64,000 nt of DNA from an uncultured Saprospiraceae bacterium (GCA_937139495.1 CAKZQC010000025.1:62001-126000); one strand, 5' to 3'. Counted from the stretch's first letter, positions 1 to 8,720 are shown. Notes: generated by a model not told the origin, from the sequence alone. Translations and numbers: made by a program.

Positions 1-1
1 G

Positions 2-181
2 AGTGTACTCAAAGGTATCGTGGATTTTGCTAGTCGTTATCCGAAGAGTGTATTATGCTTGATTTCGAGACAACGTAACTGGTTTAGCAATATATTCCAC
101 AGTAGTGTTAGCACAGGAATTGCGAAAGAAACAAACTTGCCCTTATTGGTACTCCATGATGGAGCTTGGGAAAACAAATAA
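2..181 (+). CDS. Universal stress protein family, C-terminal end (partial)
   Basis: The reading frame is open from the window edge to the TAA at 179-181 and encodes about 59 residues. It resembles the last part of a UspA domain: a segment on persistence of the signal (SRYPKSVLCLISRQRNWF), then HSSVSTGIAKETNLPLLVLH, which matches the usual UspA ending where a helix after a Ser-Val/Thr motif leads into the final strand. UspA proteins are cytoplasmic and often bind ATP. The start lies outside the window, so domain number and nucleotide-binding residues cannot be judged. A hairpin terminator follows within 30 bases. Confidence 0.7.
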   Translation, partial: SVLKGIVDFASRYPKSVLCLISRQRNWFSNIFHSSVSTGIAKETNLPLLVLHDGAWENK

Positions 182-207
182 TAGCCTACCAAAATAAAAG
201 TAGCTAC

Positions 208-248
208 AAAAAAAATGCGTTTGACTATTCAGTCAAACGCATTTTTTT
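208..248 (+). terminator. Rho-independent terminator
   Basis: A-tract, then the inverted repeat ATGCGTTTGACT / AGTCAAACGCAT around the loop ATTC, then a run of seven T. It lies 27 bases after the stop of the universal stress protein gene. The A-tract on the other side would let it also work for the convergent minus-strand gene. Confidence 0.85.
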
Positions 249-258
249 GTATGAAAAA

Positions 259-304
259 CTATTGTCGGAACGCTAACTTCTAGTGTCTAGTAGCAAAGTG
301 GTCT
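259..304. repeat. Dispersed intergenic repeat, copy 1
   Basis: CTATTGTCGGAACGCTAA, then CTTCTAGTGTCTAGTAGC and AAAGTGGTCTT. Matches 49683-49730 over its length. Located just 3' of the minus-strand lipoprotein gene. Confidence 0.55.
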
Positions 305-319
305 TAGACATGCTCTAGG
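303..319. repeat. 17-base imperfect palindrome, copy a
   Basis: CTTAGACATGCTCTAGG. Other copies at 6164-6180, 6761-6777, 8721-8736, 14395-14411, 39965-39981 (degenerate) and 41332-41348. Confidence 0.55.
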
Positions 320-322
320 TAT

Positions 323-1279
323 TTACCCGCCCCAATCACAATCTTTAGTTTTGCAATCAAATTGAATAGCAGTACCTGCTGCTCGTCCATTTTCTATTCC
401 CAAATCTACGGTTTCGCCTTTTTTGACTCCTGTCAATATATTAGCAACAAGCTTTTTTTCTTGCTCGTTCAGTATATTAGCAGCTTGTACTTTTTCGATT
501 TCGGCAATCACTTCTTTTTGTGACTGCATGTAGATAGGGTGTACCATGTCGCGTAAGCACTGCTCCCGAATGGACTGGAGGTGTGTCGCAAAAAGTGGAC
601 TGGCTTGCAGGTGATCGTGCGATTGCTTCAAGAAATTGTACGTAAGCTCGTCTTTGTTGCCTAGCACAACACCGCCACCATAATCCCAAGTACGTTCAAA
701 AAAATTGTACCAAGCACCTGCTCTTCCACCACTTTCGCCCTCTACGAGAGCTAGCATATTGAAGTAGCTATCATCATAGCTGCCTGTAGTTTTTTTGGCG
801 AGTTGTTGTAGTTTAGCAATATCGAAATCATACACAAATCGAGTACATTCGGCGACACAGCTAGCGTGATATACTTCCGTAATGGGATCTAATGCTTTCA
901 GTTTTTCCATCACATCGTAGGCATCTATATTGGGCATGTTATCCAACTTGGTTTCTATTTTTTCGAATAATTCGATCGAATTGAGGTAGGCTTTTTCGAG
1001 TGCCACATCTGTTTGAGCATCTCTAAAGTCATAGATATTGTCGGAGAGTTCGTCAACCCACTCTTTGGAAATATAAGTCATTAACAATGCTTGTTGTTGA
1101 TCGTCAAATATATTGGCGCGCAGAGCAGGTTCTGAAGTAGGTTCTGATTCCGACGCAGGTTCTGGTTGCTCAATTAGAGCAGCAGTCTGTTCGGTTGTAG
1201 TTGGTTGTTCTTGTGGTGCGGTATCGTCGCAGCTTATAGCAAAAAATACCACTGCTAGTAGTGTCAAAATCTGTTTCAT
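323..1279 (-). CDS. Uncharacterised lipoprotein, 318 aa
   Basis: I do not recognise the family. The N-terminus is a lipoprotein signal (MKQILTLLAVVFFAISC) with the acylated cysteine at residue 17, so the protein should be anchored in a membrane. Residues 20-52 are a linker rich in Glu, Pro, Ser and Thr, followed by a mainly helical region. A paired motif CVAEC lies near residue 140 and a second Cys pair (DCKTKDC) at the C-terminus; four conserved-looking cysteines in an exported protein suggest disulfides. A Gly/Trp-rich stretch (WYNFFERTWDYGGG) lies around residue 190. The gene stands alone. Its 3' side carries two dispersed intergenic repeats. Confidence 0.75.
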   Translation of the reverse strand: MKQILTLLAVVFFAISCDDTAPQEQPTTTEQTAALIEQPEPASESEPTSEPALRANIFDDQQQALLMTYISKEWVDELSDNIYDFRDAQTDVALEKAYLNSIELFEKIETKLDNMPNIDAYDVMEKLKALDPITEVYHASCVAECTRFVYDFDIAKLQQLAKKTTGSYDDSYFNMLALVEGESGGRAGAWYNFFERTWDYGGGVVLGNKDELTYNFLKQSHDHLQASPLFATHLQSIREQCLRDMVHPIYMQSQKEVIAEIEKVQAANILNEQEKKLVANILTGVKKGETVDLGIENGRAAGTAIQFDCKTKDCDWGG

Positions 1280-1327
1280 GATAAAGATTGATTATTTAAT
1301 GAATAAAACAATTGTTGGATTAAAAGT

Positions 1328-1372
1328 AAAAAACGAACTTACTAACAAGTTATGTTAATAAGTTCGTTTTTA
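1328..1372 (-). terminator. Terminator hairpin
   Basis: The inverted repeat AAAACGAACTTA / TAAGTTCGTTTT with T-tracts on both sides lies about 47 bases after the stop of the 1419-2510 gene. It is the likely end of that transcript. Confidence 0.7.
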
Positions 1373-1418
1373 GGAGTAGTCGTTAATCCAAACAAACTAA
1401 ATTTGCAGGAGTTATACG

Positions 1419-2510
1419 CTAAGCTACTTTCTCTAGTACCTTATCGGTCAATTCAGGTTTGTAGCGTTGTACACCCACTTTTTTGGCAACAAACAAGGTC
1501 GCTTTGAATAGCAAACCTTGCGGCACTTTGTGTGGGCTTTGTGTTTTGTTGTGTGAGATGGTATCTTTTACCAATTTCTGGAAAGAAGTAATTTCTTCTT
1601 CGCTGGCTATTCGATTAGAAGTAGCTTGATAATAGTTGTCTGCTAGGCGTTGAGCCAAGCTTTTTTTGCGAGCTTTAGCCGCCATAGATACTTTGTACAG
1701 TTCTTTCTTTTGGCTAGTTAGTTTGTCATGCGCTTTGGCGAATTTTTTCTGTACGCCTTTGCTAGAATCTTGATACAACTTTTGTACTTCGTCGTATTTT
1801 TTGTTCACTTCTTGCACCGCTTTTATGTCTTTGCCAGAAGTTGCTCCTTTTTTGACATTAGCACTTACTTTTTTGAGTGAAGTACCCATTAAGTTACTCA
1901 ATATCTTGATGGCATCGCTAATGGCAGTTGCTTCTTCTTTTGCTTCCTCTTTTTGAGCAGGATCAGCTTGTGGAGCTGTTTTTTCTGCCTTAGGTGTTGC
2001 AGCAGCTGTTTTGACAGCACTTTCAGTTGCATTTTCTGCACCAGTAGCTTCTTTATTCTCGTTGGTAGCTTCGGCTCCTGAGCCACTTCCAATAGATATA
2101 GAGAGTCCTTTTTCTACTTTAGCCAAGATGGCTTCAATATGTTGTTTAGACTTTGGTGGAATCTTGCGCAATCCTTTACTACCATTGATAGCCAAAATCA
2201 ATTCACTACCTTGACGAGTACACATACCCGAAATCATGTAGTCTTTTTGAGTTTCGCTTTCGCCTATTTTTTGCTTGTGCAGCTCTTTCCAAGAGCTATC
2301 TCTATCGCCTAACAAAAACAAAGGCAATTTTGCACTTTTCTTTTCGTCCAAATTGGCGTATTTCTGATTGAGTAGAATCACAAACGGCACAGTCATGCCA
2401 TCGGTTAGTTTCTTCTTGATGAGCAAAGAAAGCATCTTGACGTACGCACTTGCTTTGAGTACAGAGCGCTTAGATTCTTTTAAGGGCATTTTGAAAGACA
2501 TAGACGGCAC
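1419..2510 (-). CDS. Uncharacterised lysine-rich cytoplasmic protein, 363 aa
   Basis: No family is recognised. There is no signal peptide or membrane segment. Residues 1-135 look folded (for example KLPLFLLGDRDSSWKELHKQ). Residues 140-200 form an Ala/Glu/Lys-rich low-complexity linker. The C-terminal part is strongly basic and helical (KKSLAQRLADNYYQATSNRI). The basic C-terminus behind a flexible linker would suit binding to nucleic acid or another acidic partner, but that is inference. A second ATG three codons downstream makes the exact start uncertain. The gene has its own terminator and no clear operon partner. Confidence 0.7.
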   Translation of the reverse strand: MPSMSFKMPLKESKRSVLKASAYVKMLSLLIKKKLTDGMTVPFVILLNQKYANLDEKKSAKLPLFLLGDRDSSWKELHKQKIGESETQKDYMISGMCTRQGSELILAINGSKGLRKIPPKSKQHIEAILAKVEKGLSISIGSGSGAEATNENKEATGAENATESAVKTAAATPKAEKTAPQADPAQKEEAKEEATAISDAIKILSNLMGTSLKKVSANVKKGATSGKDIKAVQEVNKKYDEVQKLYQDSSKGVQKKFAKAHDKLTSQKKELYKVSMAAKARKKSLAQRLADNYYQATSNRIASEEEITSFQKLVKDTISHNKTQSPHKVPQGLLFKATLFVAKKVGVQRYKPELTDKVLEKVA

Positions 2511-2621
2511 TATTTATTGATGATAAAAATAAAACAAGAGAATTATTAAAAAGTAAACCTCTTACTACTGCAATTTAATTAATAACTATCAAAAAGTCAA
2601 ATGGTTTTTTGAAAATTGCTA

Positions 2622-2651
2622 TAAAAAAAGCAAACCACCTTCAGAAGTGGT
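2622..2651 (-). terminator. Terminator directly after the PspB-like gene
   Basis: Read on the minus strand, ACCAC / GTGGT flank the loop TTCTGAAG, and a run of seven T follows. The stem begins at the base after the TAG stop. Confidence 0.65.
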
Positions 2652-2945
2652 CTAATAACGCCATTTATCATGATCGTCCAGTTTGATTTGTTCTTTTTCA
2701 AAATCTGACAAATCTACTTTTTTGCGACTAGGAGCTTCCTTTTTTTGGTCAAGTAGCAGATATTCTACTTTTTCCAATCGCTCCTGCATGGCTTCGTTTT
2801 CCGCTATTAATTTCCCAAGTTGTCTTTTGAGTTCCTTGTCCTGCGGAAAAGAACCACTTTCTAGCTTTAATTTCTGCAACTTGAGGTAAGAACTACTCAG
2901 GATAGCAATGATAGGGATAGAAAAAATTAGAATAGGAATAATCAT
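2652..2945 (-). CDS. Small membrane-anchored coiled-coil protein, PspB-like, 97 aa
   Basis: Residues 1-18 form a hydrophobic segment (MIIPILIFSIPIIAILSS). Residues 35-70 are a heptad-type coiled coil (LIAENEAMQERLEKVEYLL), and the tail is charged. This layout and the LxxENxxMxxRLExVExLL pattern match phage-shock protein B, which in enterobacteria sits in the inner membrane and relays envelope stress to PspA. No pspA, pspC or pspF gene is nearby, so the name rests on architecture only. The single-gene transcript ends at the hairpin overlapping its stop. It could also be an unrelated small membrane coiled-coil protein. Confidence 0.7.
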   Translation of the reverse strand: MIIPILIFSIPIIAILSSSYLKLQKLKLESGSFPQDKELKRQLGKLIAENEAMQERLEKVEYLLLDQKKEAPSRKKVDLSDFEKEQIKLDDHDKWRY

Positions 2946-3075
2946 GTCTAATAATTAGTTATTAAATTAAGTAACCAAGTTTGTTTTAGCTATTTATGTC
3001 ATAATATACCAATTTTTGATGCGATAGGTTCCTAAATTACAACTATTTATCAACAAATGTACTTATAGTCAACAC

Positions 3076-3873
3076 TTATCGTTTGTTGATACTAATAGAT
3101 GGTAGCGAAATTTGTATGCCATTATTTTTGTAAATGGCTTGAATTAATTGATATTCCTGCCAAAGGGCATTCATCGCTCCTTGTGTATGCAATAGTTTTC
3201 TGTATTGATTTACAATGGGTTGCAATGTCGTCATTAATAAACCAGTTGGTAATTGTCGTATGTTTTGCAATGCCAATAGTACCGATAGTTGGGTGGCTTC
3301 TTGTTGGCAAAGTTTGCTAATGGTGTACCATGATTTGTGGATTCCGTCGGGCATCTGAGCCAACAGTAGGAGCGTTGCTTTGACGACATCAATAGCTTGG
3401 TGTTGCAAATAACCATCTACAATATGCCAAAAAGGAGTCAGTTCTTTCCCGAAATAGTGTAGGTTCTGCAACAAATAAATCAAATTTTCTATCGAAAGGG
3501 TATCACCTTTTGTCCAGAGGTCATTGAGTTGCGTACGAGACGGAGCCAAGCGATAATATTGCAGCTTTTTGATAGTATCAGTACTCAAGTTGCCGTTTTT
3601 TTGTTTTTTGAGGCTTCGTACCGCTGCGTTATAAGTACGGTTAGGACAAAAACAATGTAGCCAATCTTGCAAGATTGCCTTTTGTTCTAGTAGCTTTGTA
3701 CTCGTCAACTGGGTCAACAGCACTTCAGGCGTTTCTTTGCTAGATTGAGTGAGGCAAAAAAGACTTTTTTTGAGCGAGTATTTTTGTTCTGTAAATGTCA
3801 TCGCTACTTCAGCTTCCCTTTCGGGAAATATCTCTGAAAGGAGTTTTAGGTACAAGGCAGATTGGGGTAGCAT
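3076..3873 (-). CDS. Uncharacterised helical protein, 265 aa
   Basis: No family is recognised. The protein has no signal peptide or membrane helix and is rich in Leu and Gln. Its repeating amphipathic helices (for example NLIYLLQNLHYFGKELTPFW and VVKATLLLLAQMPDGIHKSW) suggest an all-alpha fold such as a HEAT- or TPR-like solenoid, although I see no clear repeat unit. It is transcribed divergently from oxyR, with about 150 bases between them, so the two genes may share a control region. That is the only hint from context. Confidence 0.65.
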   Translation of the reverse strand: MLPQSALYLKLLSEIFPEREAEVAMTFTEQKYSLKKSLFCLTQSSKETPEVLLTQLTSTKLLEQKAILQDWLHCFCPNRTYNAAVRSLKKQKNGNLSTDTIKKLQYYRLAPSRTQLNDLWTKGDTLSIENLIYLLQNLHYFGKELTPFWHIVDGYLQHQAIDVVKATLLLLAQMPDGIHKSWYTISKLCQQEATQLSVLLALQNIRQLPTGLLMTTLQPIVNQYRKLLHTQGAMNALWQEYQLIQAIYKNNGIQISLPSISINKR

Positions 3874-4025
3874 ATAGAAGCAGTTTTTTGCATGGCTGGT
3901 CTAATAAAAGTACGTAAGTAGGTGAAATCTTCTGGGTGTTGTTAAACTAGATTGCCATAAAAGTAAATAAGCAATAACAAAAAAACGATATATTTCAATC
4001 AAACTTATTGTTAATACAATATACT

Positions 4026-4955
4026 ATGCCAACTATAACACAGCTCGAATATATAGTAGCGGTCGATACGCTACGTCATTTCGGAATGGCTGCCAAACAA
4101 TGTTTTGTAACGCAACCTACGTTGAGTATGCAGATTAAAAAAGCGGAAGAAGATTTAGGAGTTATTATATTTGACCGAAGCAAACAACCTATATTGCCTA
4201 CTGATGTGGGGCAGGAGTTGATTCTGCAAGCTAGAAATATATTGCGAGAGGTACAAGCACTCACTCAGATTGTAGATAACTACAAGGATGTGATTTCGGG
4301 GAGCTTACGAGTCGGAATTATTCCTACCTTGTCTCCTTATTTGCTGCCTTTGTTTGTTGGCAGCTTCACTACCAACAACCCCAAAATAAAATTGGAAGTG
4401 CAAGAATTGCAATCCAAACATATCATAGAGCAGCTCAAGAATGACACACTAGATGTAGGCGTGATGGTAACGCCAGCACATGAAGCGGGCATGAAAGAGC
4501 TGCCGCTTTTTTACGAATCTATTAAGCTGTACGTACACCCTCAAAATCGCTATGCTGCTTCGAAGGAGGTACAAAGCAACGAACTTACGACTCAAGGATT
4601 ATGGATGCTGAGTCAAGGGAATTGCTTTCGCAATCAAACACTTAACTTGTGTCCCAAGTCAGAAGAAGCACCGTCCAATCTACCCTTCAAGCTAGAAAGT
4701 GGTTCGCTAGAATCACTCAAAAGATTGGTGGACAAAGAAGGCGGTTTTACTTTATTGCCAGAACTGGCAATAGAATCAGAGAAACAAGTTCGGTCAGTGG
4801 TCAACCCTATGCCGTTGCGAGAAGTGAGTTTGGTTTATGTGCGTAATTTTGCCAAAACAAAACTACTTAATCTCTTTGCCAAAGAAATAAAAAAAGGAAT
4901 TGACCCCACAATGCTAGATGCCAAAAGAGGCAAAATCGTAGAATGGGCAGAGTAG
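4026..4955 (+). CDS. oxyR: LysR-family hydrogen peroxide sensor OxyR
   Basis: The protein is 309 residues long. An N-terminal winged helix-turn-helix (TQLEYIVAVDTLRHFGMAAK, then FVTQPTLSMQIKKAEEDLG) is followed by a substrate-binding-type domain. The signature NCFRNQTLNLC places cysteines at residues 200 and 209, the same spacing as the redox cysteines C199 and C208 of E. coli OxyR; peroxide joins them in a disulfide that switches the protein to an activator. I chose the ATG at 4026: an upstream in-frame TTG at 4008 would add six residues before the conserved start. The likely target in this window is the catalase gene at 45349, although it is not adjacent. Confidence 0.92.
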   Translation: MPTITQLEYIVAVDTLRHFGMAAKQCFVTQPTLSMQIKKAEEDLGVIIFDRSKQPILPTDVGQELILQARNILREVQALTQIVDNYKDVISGSLRVGIIPTLSPYLLPLFVGSFTTNNPKIKLEVQELQSKHIIEQLKNDTLDVGVMVTPAHEAGMKELPLFYESIKLYVHPQNRYAASKEVQSNELTTQGLWMLSQGNCFRNQTLNLCPKSEEAPSNLPFKLESGSLESLKRLVDKEGGFTLLPELAIESEKQVRSVVNPMPLREVSLVYVRNFAKTKLLNLFAKEIKKGIDPTMLDAKRGKIVEWAE

Positions 4956-4973
4956 CCTTTGAGCTAAAAAAAG

Positions 4974-5018
4974 AAAAAACTCCCAACAGAAAATCGTTTT
5001 CTGTTGGGAGCTTTTTTG
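4974..5018 (+). terminator. Strong terminator after oxyR
   Basis: CTCCCAACAGAAAA / TTTTCTGTTGGGAG form a 14-bp perfect stem around TCG, flanked by an A-tract and six T. It lies 25 bases after the oxyR stop and can serve both directions. Confidence 0.9.
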
Positions 5019-5063
5019 TGCGAAACTTCACTATTAAGGAAGCCTTGATAAGGCAATAGATAG

Positions 5064-5094
5064 TTATTGTCGGAAGTCTAACTGCAAAGTGGTA
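5064..5094. repeat. Dispersed intergenic repeat, short copy 3
   Basis: TTATTGTCGGAAG then TCTAACTGCAAAGTGGT. It lacks the central 12 bases of copies 1 and 2. Lies 3' of the lytic transglycosylase gene. Confidence 0.45.
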
Positions 5095-5170
5095 CTGCTC
5101 AAAATTAGCGCTAATTTTTATTCTTTTTCAGAAAATGACGCTAGCCTCAAAGTGTACGTTTCTAAGAGTT

Positions 5171-6130
5171 TTACTTAGGTACTCTGACTTGATAGGTCTT
5201 CTTGTATTTGTTGGTCAACGAAGAACTTCTTATCCATGGGTTATAGATTCTAATCATTCGATAAGTCGTATTATGTGTCTGAGCGAAATCAGCCCAGCTT
5301 GCCACAGCTCCAGATACAGTTACTTCTTTGTAAGCAGGCATTGGTTCATACAGGTCTTCAGCATCTACATGAAAGCCATAACGAGCAGGATTTTCTAGTA
5401 CTGCCTTGATAGCCATAATTCTGGGCATATATCTCGACGTTTCGTTATTGAGATACAAATCAAAATAATCTTCTTCTTTTTGCTCTCCAACACGGCTACG
5501 CAGTCTGCCACCACCTACATTATAAGAGGCAGAAGCCATGAGCCACGAGCCAAAGCTCTTCTTTGCTCCCTTGAGGTAATCACAAGCCTTAACGGTTGCT
5601 TTTTCCAAGTGGTATCGCTCGTCTATTTCGCTATTGACTTCTAGTTTTCGTTCCTTTGCCGTTGCTTTCATGAACTGCCAAAACCCACTAGCTCCAGCAG
5701 GCGATATTACATTGGACAAGCTGCTTTCTGCTACTGCCAAATATTTGAAATCATCAGGCAATCCTTGTTCCTTGAGAATAGGCTCAATGATAGGAAAATA
5801 GCGATTGGCTCGCTTAATCAATAGTAATGTATGCGAATGTCTAAAACATATCGCCAACAGCTCTCTATCGAAACGCTCTCTAGAATCAAAGTTATCTATT
5901 GGCAGTGCTTCACCTGCAAACGTAATGGACGAAGGCATTTTGGGGGCTCGTACCTGTTGGGGCGGTGTAGCCTGCGTGACGGGGAGCGAATCAGGCTGCC
6001 CGCTGTTGTTGTGTATAATAGTCGCCACGCCAGTGGTTCTGTCGACGTCTTGCGGTTTGGTATAAGCCGTGAGCAATATGATGGCTGCAATCGTAGTGCC
6101 GCCAAGTAGGAAGTAGAGTAAGTTTTTCAA
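5171..6130 (-). CDS. Membrane-anchored lytic transglycosylase (MltD-like SLT domain)
   Basis: The enzyme should cleave the glycan strands of peptidoglycan on the periplasmic side. From the TTG at 6130 it has a hydrophobic anchor (KNLLYFLLGGTTIAAIILL), a linker, then a Slt domain with the catalytic Glu in AVAESSLSNV, followed by SPAGASGFWQFM and ASYNVGGGRLRS. A C-terminal segment (VASWADFAQTHNTTYRMIRI) looks like one LysM-type peptidoglycan-binding repeat. An ATG at 6256 in the same frame would add 42 residues lacking signal-peptide character and overlap the DUF2480 gene by 62 bases, so I prefer the TTG start just before the anchor. The start remains uncertain. Confidence 0.85.
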   Translation of the reverse strand: MKNLLYFLLGGTTIAAIILLTAYTKPQDVDRTTGVATIIHNNSGQPDSLPVTQATPPQQVRAPKMPSSITFAGEALPIDNFDSRERFDRELLAICFRHSHTLLLIKRANRYFPIIEPILKEQGLPDDFKYLAVAESSLSNVISPAGASGFWQFMKATAKERKLEVNSEIDERYHLEKATVKACDYLKGAKKSFGSWLMASASYNVGGGRLRSRVGEQKEEDYFDLYLNNETSRYMPRIMAIKAVLENPARYGFHVDAEDLYEPMPAYKEVTVSGAVASWADFAQTHNTTYRMIRIYNPWIRSSSLTNKYKKTYQVRVPK

Positions 6131-6163
6131 TCGAAATAGTTTTGTTGTGAGGAATATAGAACA

Positions 6164-6180
6164 TTTAGACACGCTCTTAG
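6164..6180. repeat. 17-base imperfect palindrome, copy b
   Basis: TTTAGACACGCTCTTAG, between the stop of the DUF2480 gene and the likely start of the lytic transglycosylase gene. Confidence 0.55.
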
Positions 6181-6194
6181 AGTATCTGATTGAG

Positions 6195-6707
6195 CTACTG
6201 TTTTTTGTACAAAGGAACCATCGAACAAGGTTCGCCATACATGATTTTTTTGGCAACAGGAGTCAGTAGTCGTGCCAATTCGGTATAGGCAGCCACAGGC
6301 ACAGGCTTGTCGCTGCAACCTTTGATAACGACTCGCTGGTCGATATATTGATCTAAAGGCAGCTGTGGCAATACACGCAGATAATGAGCTTTGATAGCTG
6401 CCGCTTGGTTGCCCTCTACAATACTATGGGCATAAGGAGCTGCCATAATTGCCACCAATTGATACGCCCAAACGGGCACAATAGCATCATTGGAACAGTG
6501 AATAGCAACGTGTTTGTCGGTATATTGCGTCCAGTCGTGTTCGGCTAGTGCTGCTCTAAAATCTTTCTCTCGAAGTAAAAGTCCTCTAAAAAGATAATCT
6601 GCAATATCAAATACCACAATAGGGTGGGTTGGGTAAAAATGTTCCAAATTAATGGTGTGAATGCCACTTTTGGCAACTCTATTTACAAGCGGTTTTTCGG
6701 TACGCAT
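6195..6707 (-). CDS. DUF2480 family protein, 170 aa
   Basis: This is a cytoplasmic protein of unknown function found in Bacteroidota. Recognisable family features are VNRVAKSGI at the start, the block VVFDIADYLFRGLLLREKDF, then AIHCSNDAIVPVWAYQL, and the C-terminal VVIKGCSDKPVPVAAYTELA and KKIMYGEPCSMVPLYK. Cysteines in the HCSND, KGCSD and EPCS blocks are typical of the family and may bind a metal or take part in chemistry, which is inference. Full family length. It precedes the lytic transglycosylase gene on the same strand with 64 bases between stop and likely start, so the two may be co-transcribed. Confidence 0.88.
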   Translation of the reverse strand: MRTEKPLVNRVAKSGIHTINLEHFYPTHPIVVFDIADYLFRGLLLREKDFRAALAEHDWTQYTDKHVAIHCSNDAIVPVWAYQLVAIMAAPYAHSIVEGNQAAAIKAHYLRVLPQLPLDQYIDQRVVIKGCSDKPVPVAAYTELARLLTPVAKKIMYGEPCSMVPLYKKQ

Positions 6708-6760
6708 AGTTTATGTTCTGACAAAAAAAATGATGAGGAAAGTAGGGTAGTTGTAGTGTG

Positions 6761-6777
6761 TTTAGACTTGCTCTTAG
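6761..6777. repeat. 17-base imperfect palindrome, copy c
   Basis: TTTAGACTTGCTCTTAG. It overlaps the stop codon of the 6774-7187 membrane protein gene. Confidence 0.55.
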
Positions 6778-7187
6778 ATGCCGCCTAAAAAGCCAAGCCA
6801 CAATATCGTAAAAATATAGCTAACTAATAGAAATATACCCAATACTCGCAGCATTAAAGCGTGCTTTGGGTTTTTTAAGAAAAAACTAACAGCCAGAGGT
6901 AGGCTGGCTTCCAACAAAGATAAAATCTTTAATAGTATTACGGCAATAGTCGAATAAACAGTCCAGTTAGCTATCAAGTTGATGAGTAAGGTGGCAGCCA
7001 ATACTCCACCAATCAAAAATAACAATTTCTGTTGGGATTGTTGTGACCGACCAGTATCCAATTTGTATTGTAATTCTTCTATAATTGCTTCATAATTTTC
7101 AGGGACTTTGCGAGATTGGAGATTTGTTTGTTTTTCTTTAGCTTGGTATTCTTCTCCATTTTCGGAAGCGGACAAATAGGTAGGCAT
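6774..7187 (-). CDS. Uncharacterised membrane protein, 137 aa
   Basis: Residues 1-50 are hydrophilic and charged (EEYQAKEKQTNLQSRKVPEN). Three likely transmembrane segments follow, around residues 53-75 (LLFLIGGVLAATLLINLIAN), 78-102 and 110-135 (LMLRVLGIFLLVSYIFTILW). No family is recognised. The stop codon lies inside one copy of the dispersed palindromic repeat (6761-6777). It is upstream of DUF2480 on the same strand, 66 bases away, so all three genes of this group may form one transcript. Confidence 0.7.
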   Translation of the reverse strand: MPTYLSASENGEEYQAKEKQTNLQSRKVPENYEAIIEELQYKLDTGRSQQSQQKLLFLIGGVLAATLLINLIANWTVYSTIAVILLKILSLLEASLPLAVSFFLKNPKHALMLRVLGIFLLVSYIFTILWLGFLGGI

Positions 7188-7356
7188 AACACAAGTTTTT
7201 TTTGATGGATGAAATAAAATATAGAAGTGACTTCAAGTGACTTTTTAAACAACTTCATAGAGTTGTGGCAAATACTGAACTACTATTCGTGTCTTTCCGA
7301 TTTTTTACTATCTTTACTAATAGGGTCTGTTTAGACTCGGAAATTACGAAATATAC

Positions 7357-8667
7357 TTGGAAAAACCAGCACAAATATCGGTTCAATCTCCACTAGAGAT
7401 ATTGCAAAGGAAATTATCTTTGCAAACCCTACAAATTAATAGACTGCTCGAAATAACGCAAGCTATCAATAACAACATGTCTATTGATAACCTATTTGGG
7501 CTCTACAAAAAAACAATGGGGTTTGAGATGCAGCTCAAAAAATTTGCTCTCTATATTCGTAATGAAGATAAATGGTCTTGTGCTACCGCTTCGGGCATTC
7601 CAGAAGATTTATTGGCGATTCCTATTGAGGAATATTTCCCTAATTATCAACGTACTTCACCTGTTGATGTTTCTGACCACCCCTTGTTGAGCAATTTTAC
7701 GGTAGTGGTTCCTGTCTATCACAAAGCTTATGCAATTGCTTATGCTTTTGCGGATATAGACTGGTCTGATGGCGATATGCACGATGTCAATTTGATTGCT
7801 GCTATTACCAATGTGATAGCAGTAGCTATCGAAAACAAACGCCTGTTCAAACGTCAGATTGAGCAGGAGCGCATGAAACGAGAAATGGAATTGGCAATCC
7901 AGGTGCAGAATATGCTGATTCCGAGCAAATTGCCCAATAACGACAAGTTTTCTTTTTCGGGTATCTACCAACCACACAAAGGAGTGGGAGGTGATTATTA
8001 TGATTTTATGACAATTGGTCCAGATGAAGTTGCTTTTTGTATTGCCGATATATCGGGCAAAGGAATTGCTGCTGCTTTGTTGATGTCCAATTTTCAAGCA
8101 AATCTGCAATCGCTCATTCATCGCAAATATTTGAGCGTCAAAAAATTTATTGACCGACTCAATACGTTGGTATTGAAGACCACACAAGGCGAAAAATTTA
8201 TCACGTTCTTTATAGCTCGATACAATATTCGCAAAAAAAGGCTTCGCTACATTTGTGCTGGACACAATCCACCGTTTATGTACACCGAAGGCAAAATACA
8301 GCGACTCGATAAAGGTTGTACTATATTGGGGGCATTTCCCAAAATTCCTGTTATCGAATTTGGAGAGATTTATCTCAAAGAAGATGCTTTTTTCTTTTTG
8401 TACACCGATGGACTTACGGATTTGCAAAACAAAGACGACGAATTTTTTGATGACCACTATGTACAAGAATTTATAGAGGAAAATGTAGATTTGCCAGTCA
8501 AAGAATTTAATAGCAAATTGATGAAATGCGTCACTGAATTTAAAGGAGAACGTCCTTTTCCAGATGATATTTCTATCCTGTCGGGCAGGTTATTGGTTAG
8601 TAATCATACGTTTGTATCCAGCAAAACAAAAAAAGTAAGTCAAACTTCTTCTACACAAACTTTTTGA
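7357..8667 (+). CDS. GAF-SpoIIE protein phosphatase (RsbU-like), 436 aa
   Basis: A serine/threonine phosphatase of the PP2C/SpoIIE type, usually acting on anti-anti-sigma proteins or other signalling partners. Residues about 40-165 look like a GAF sensor domain. A helical linker follows (QERMKREMELAIQVQNMLIP), typical of RsbU-like enzymes. The PP2C domain holds the metal-binding motifs GGDYYDF, ADISGKG, the substrate-side GHNPPF, and YTDGLTD. The TTG start at 7357 is used because no ATG lies between it and the in-frame stop at 7321. No STAS or anti-sigma gene is adjacent, so its target is unknown. Confidence 0.88.
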   Translation: MEKPAQISVQSPLEILQRKLSLQTLQINRLLEITQAINNNMSIDNLFGLYKKTMGFEMQLKKFALYIRNEDKWSCATASGIPEDLLAIPIEEYFPNYQRTSPVDVSDHPLLSNFTVVVPVYHKAYAIAYAFADIDWSDGDMHDVNLIAAITNVIAVAIENKRLFKRQIEQERMKREMELAIQVQNMLIPSKLPNNDKFSFSGIYQPHKGVGGDYYDFMTIGPDEVAFCIADISGKGIAAALLMSNFQANLQSLIHRKYLSVKKFIDRLNTLVLKTTQGEKFITFFIARYNIRKKRLRYICAGHNPPFMYTEGKIQRLDKGCTILGAFPKIPVIEFGEIYLKEDAFFFLYTDGLTDLQNKDDEFFDDHYVQEFIEENVDLPVKEFNSKLMKCVTEFKGERPFPDDISILSGRLLVSNHTFVSSKTKKVSQTSSTQTF

Positions 8668-8720
8668 TAAGCGTATTTTTCTGCTAGTGCAATAACTTCT
8701 AATAACAACGAAAGCTTCTT

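Noticed and set aside
1113..1358. Plus-strand frame opposite the start of the first lipoprotein gene
   Set aside because: Antisense shadow of the Pro/Glu/Ser-rich linker; composition (Ser, Gly, Val, Cys) is what the opposite strand of such a linker gives.
7657..8466. 269-codon open frame on the minus strand opposite the GAF-SpoIIE gene
   Set aside because: It is fully antisense to a well-supported gene, its protein shows no domain and has a composition (Phe, Ile, Ser, Cys rich) typical of reversed coding sequence.
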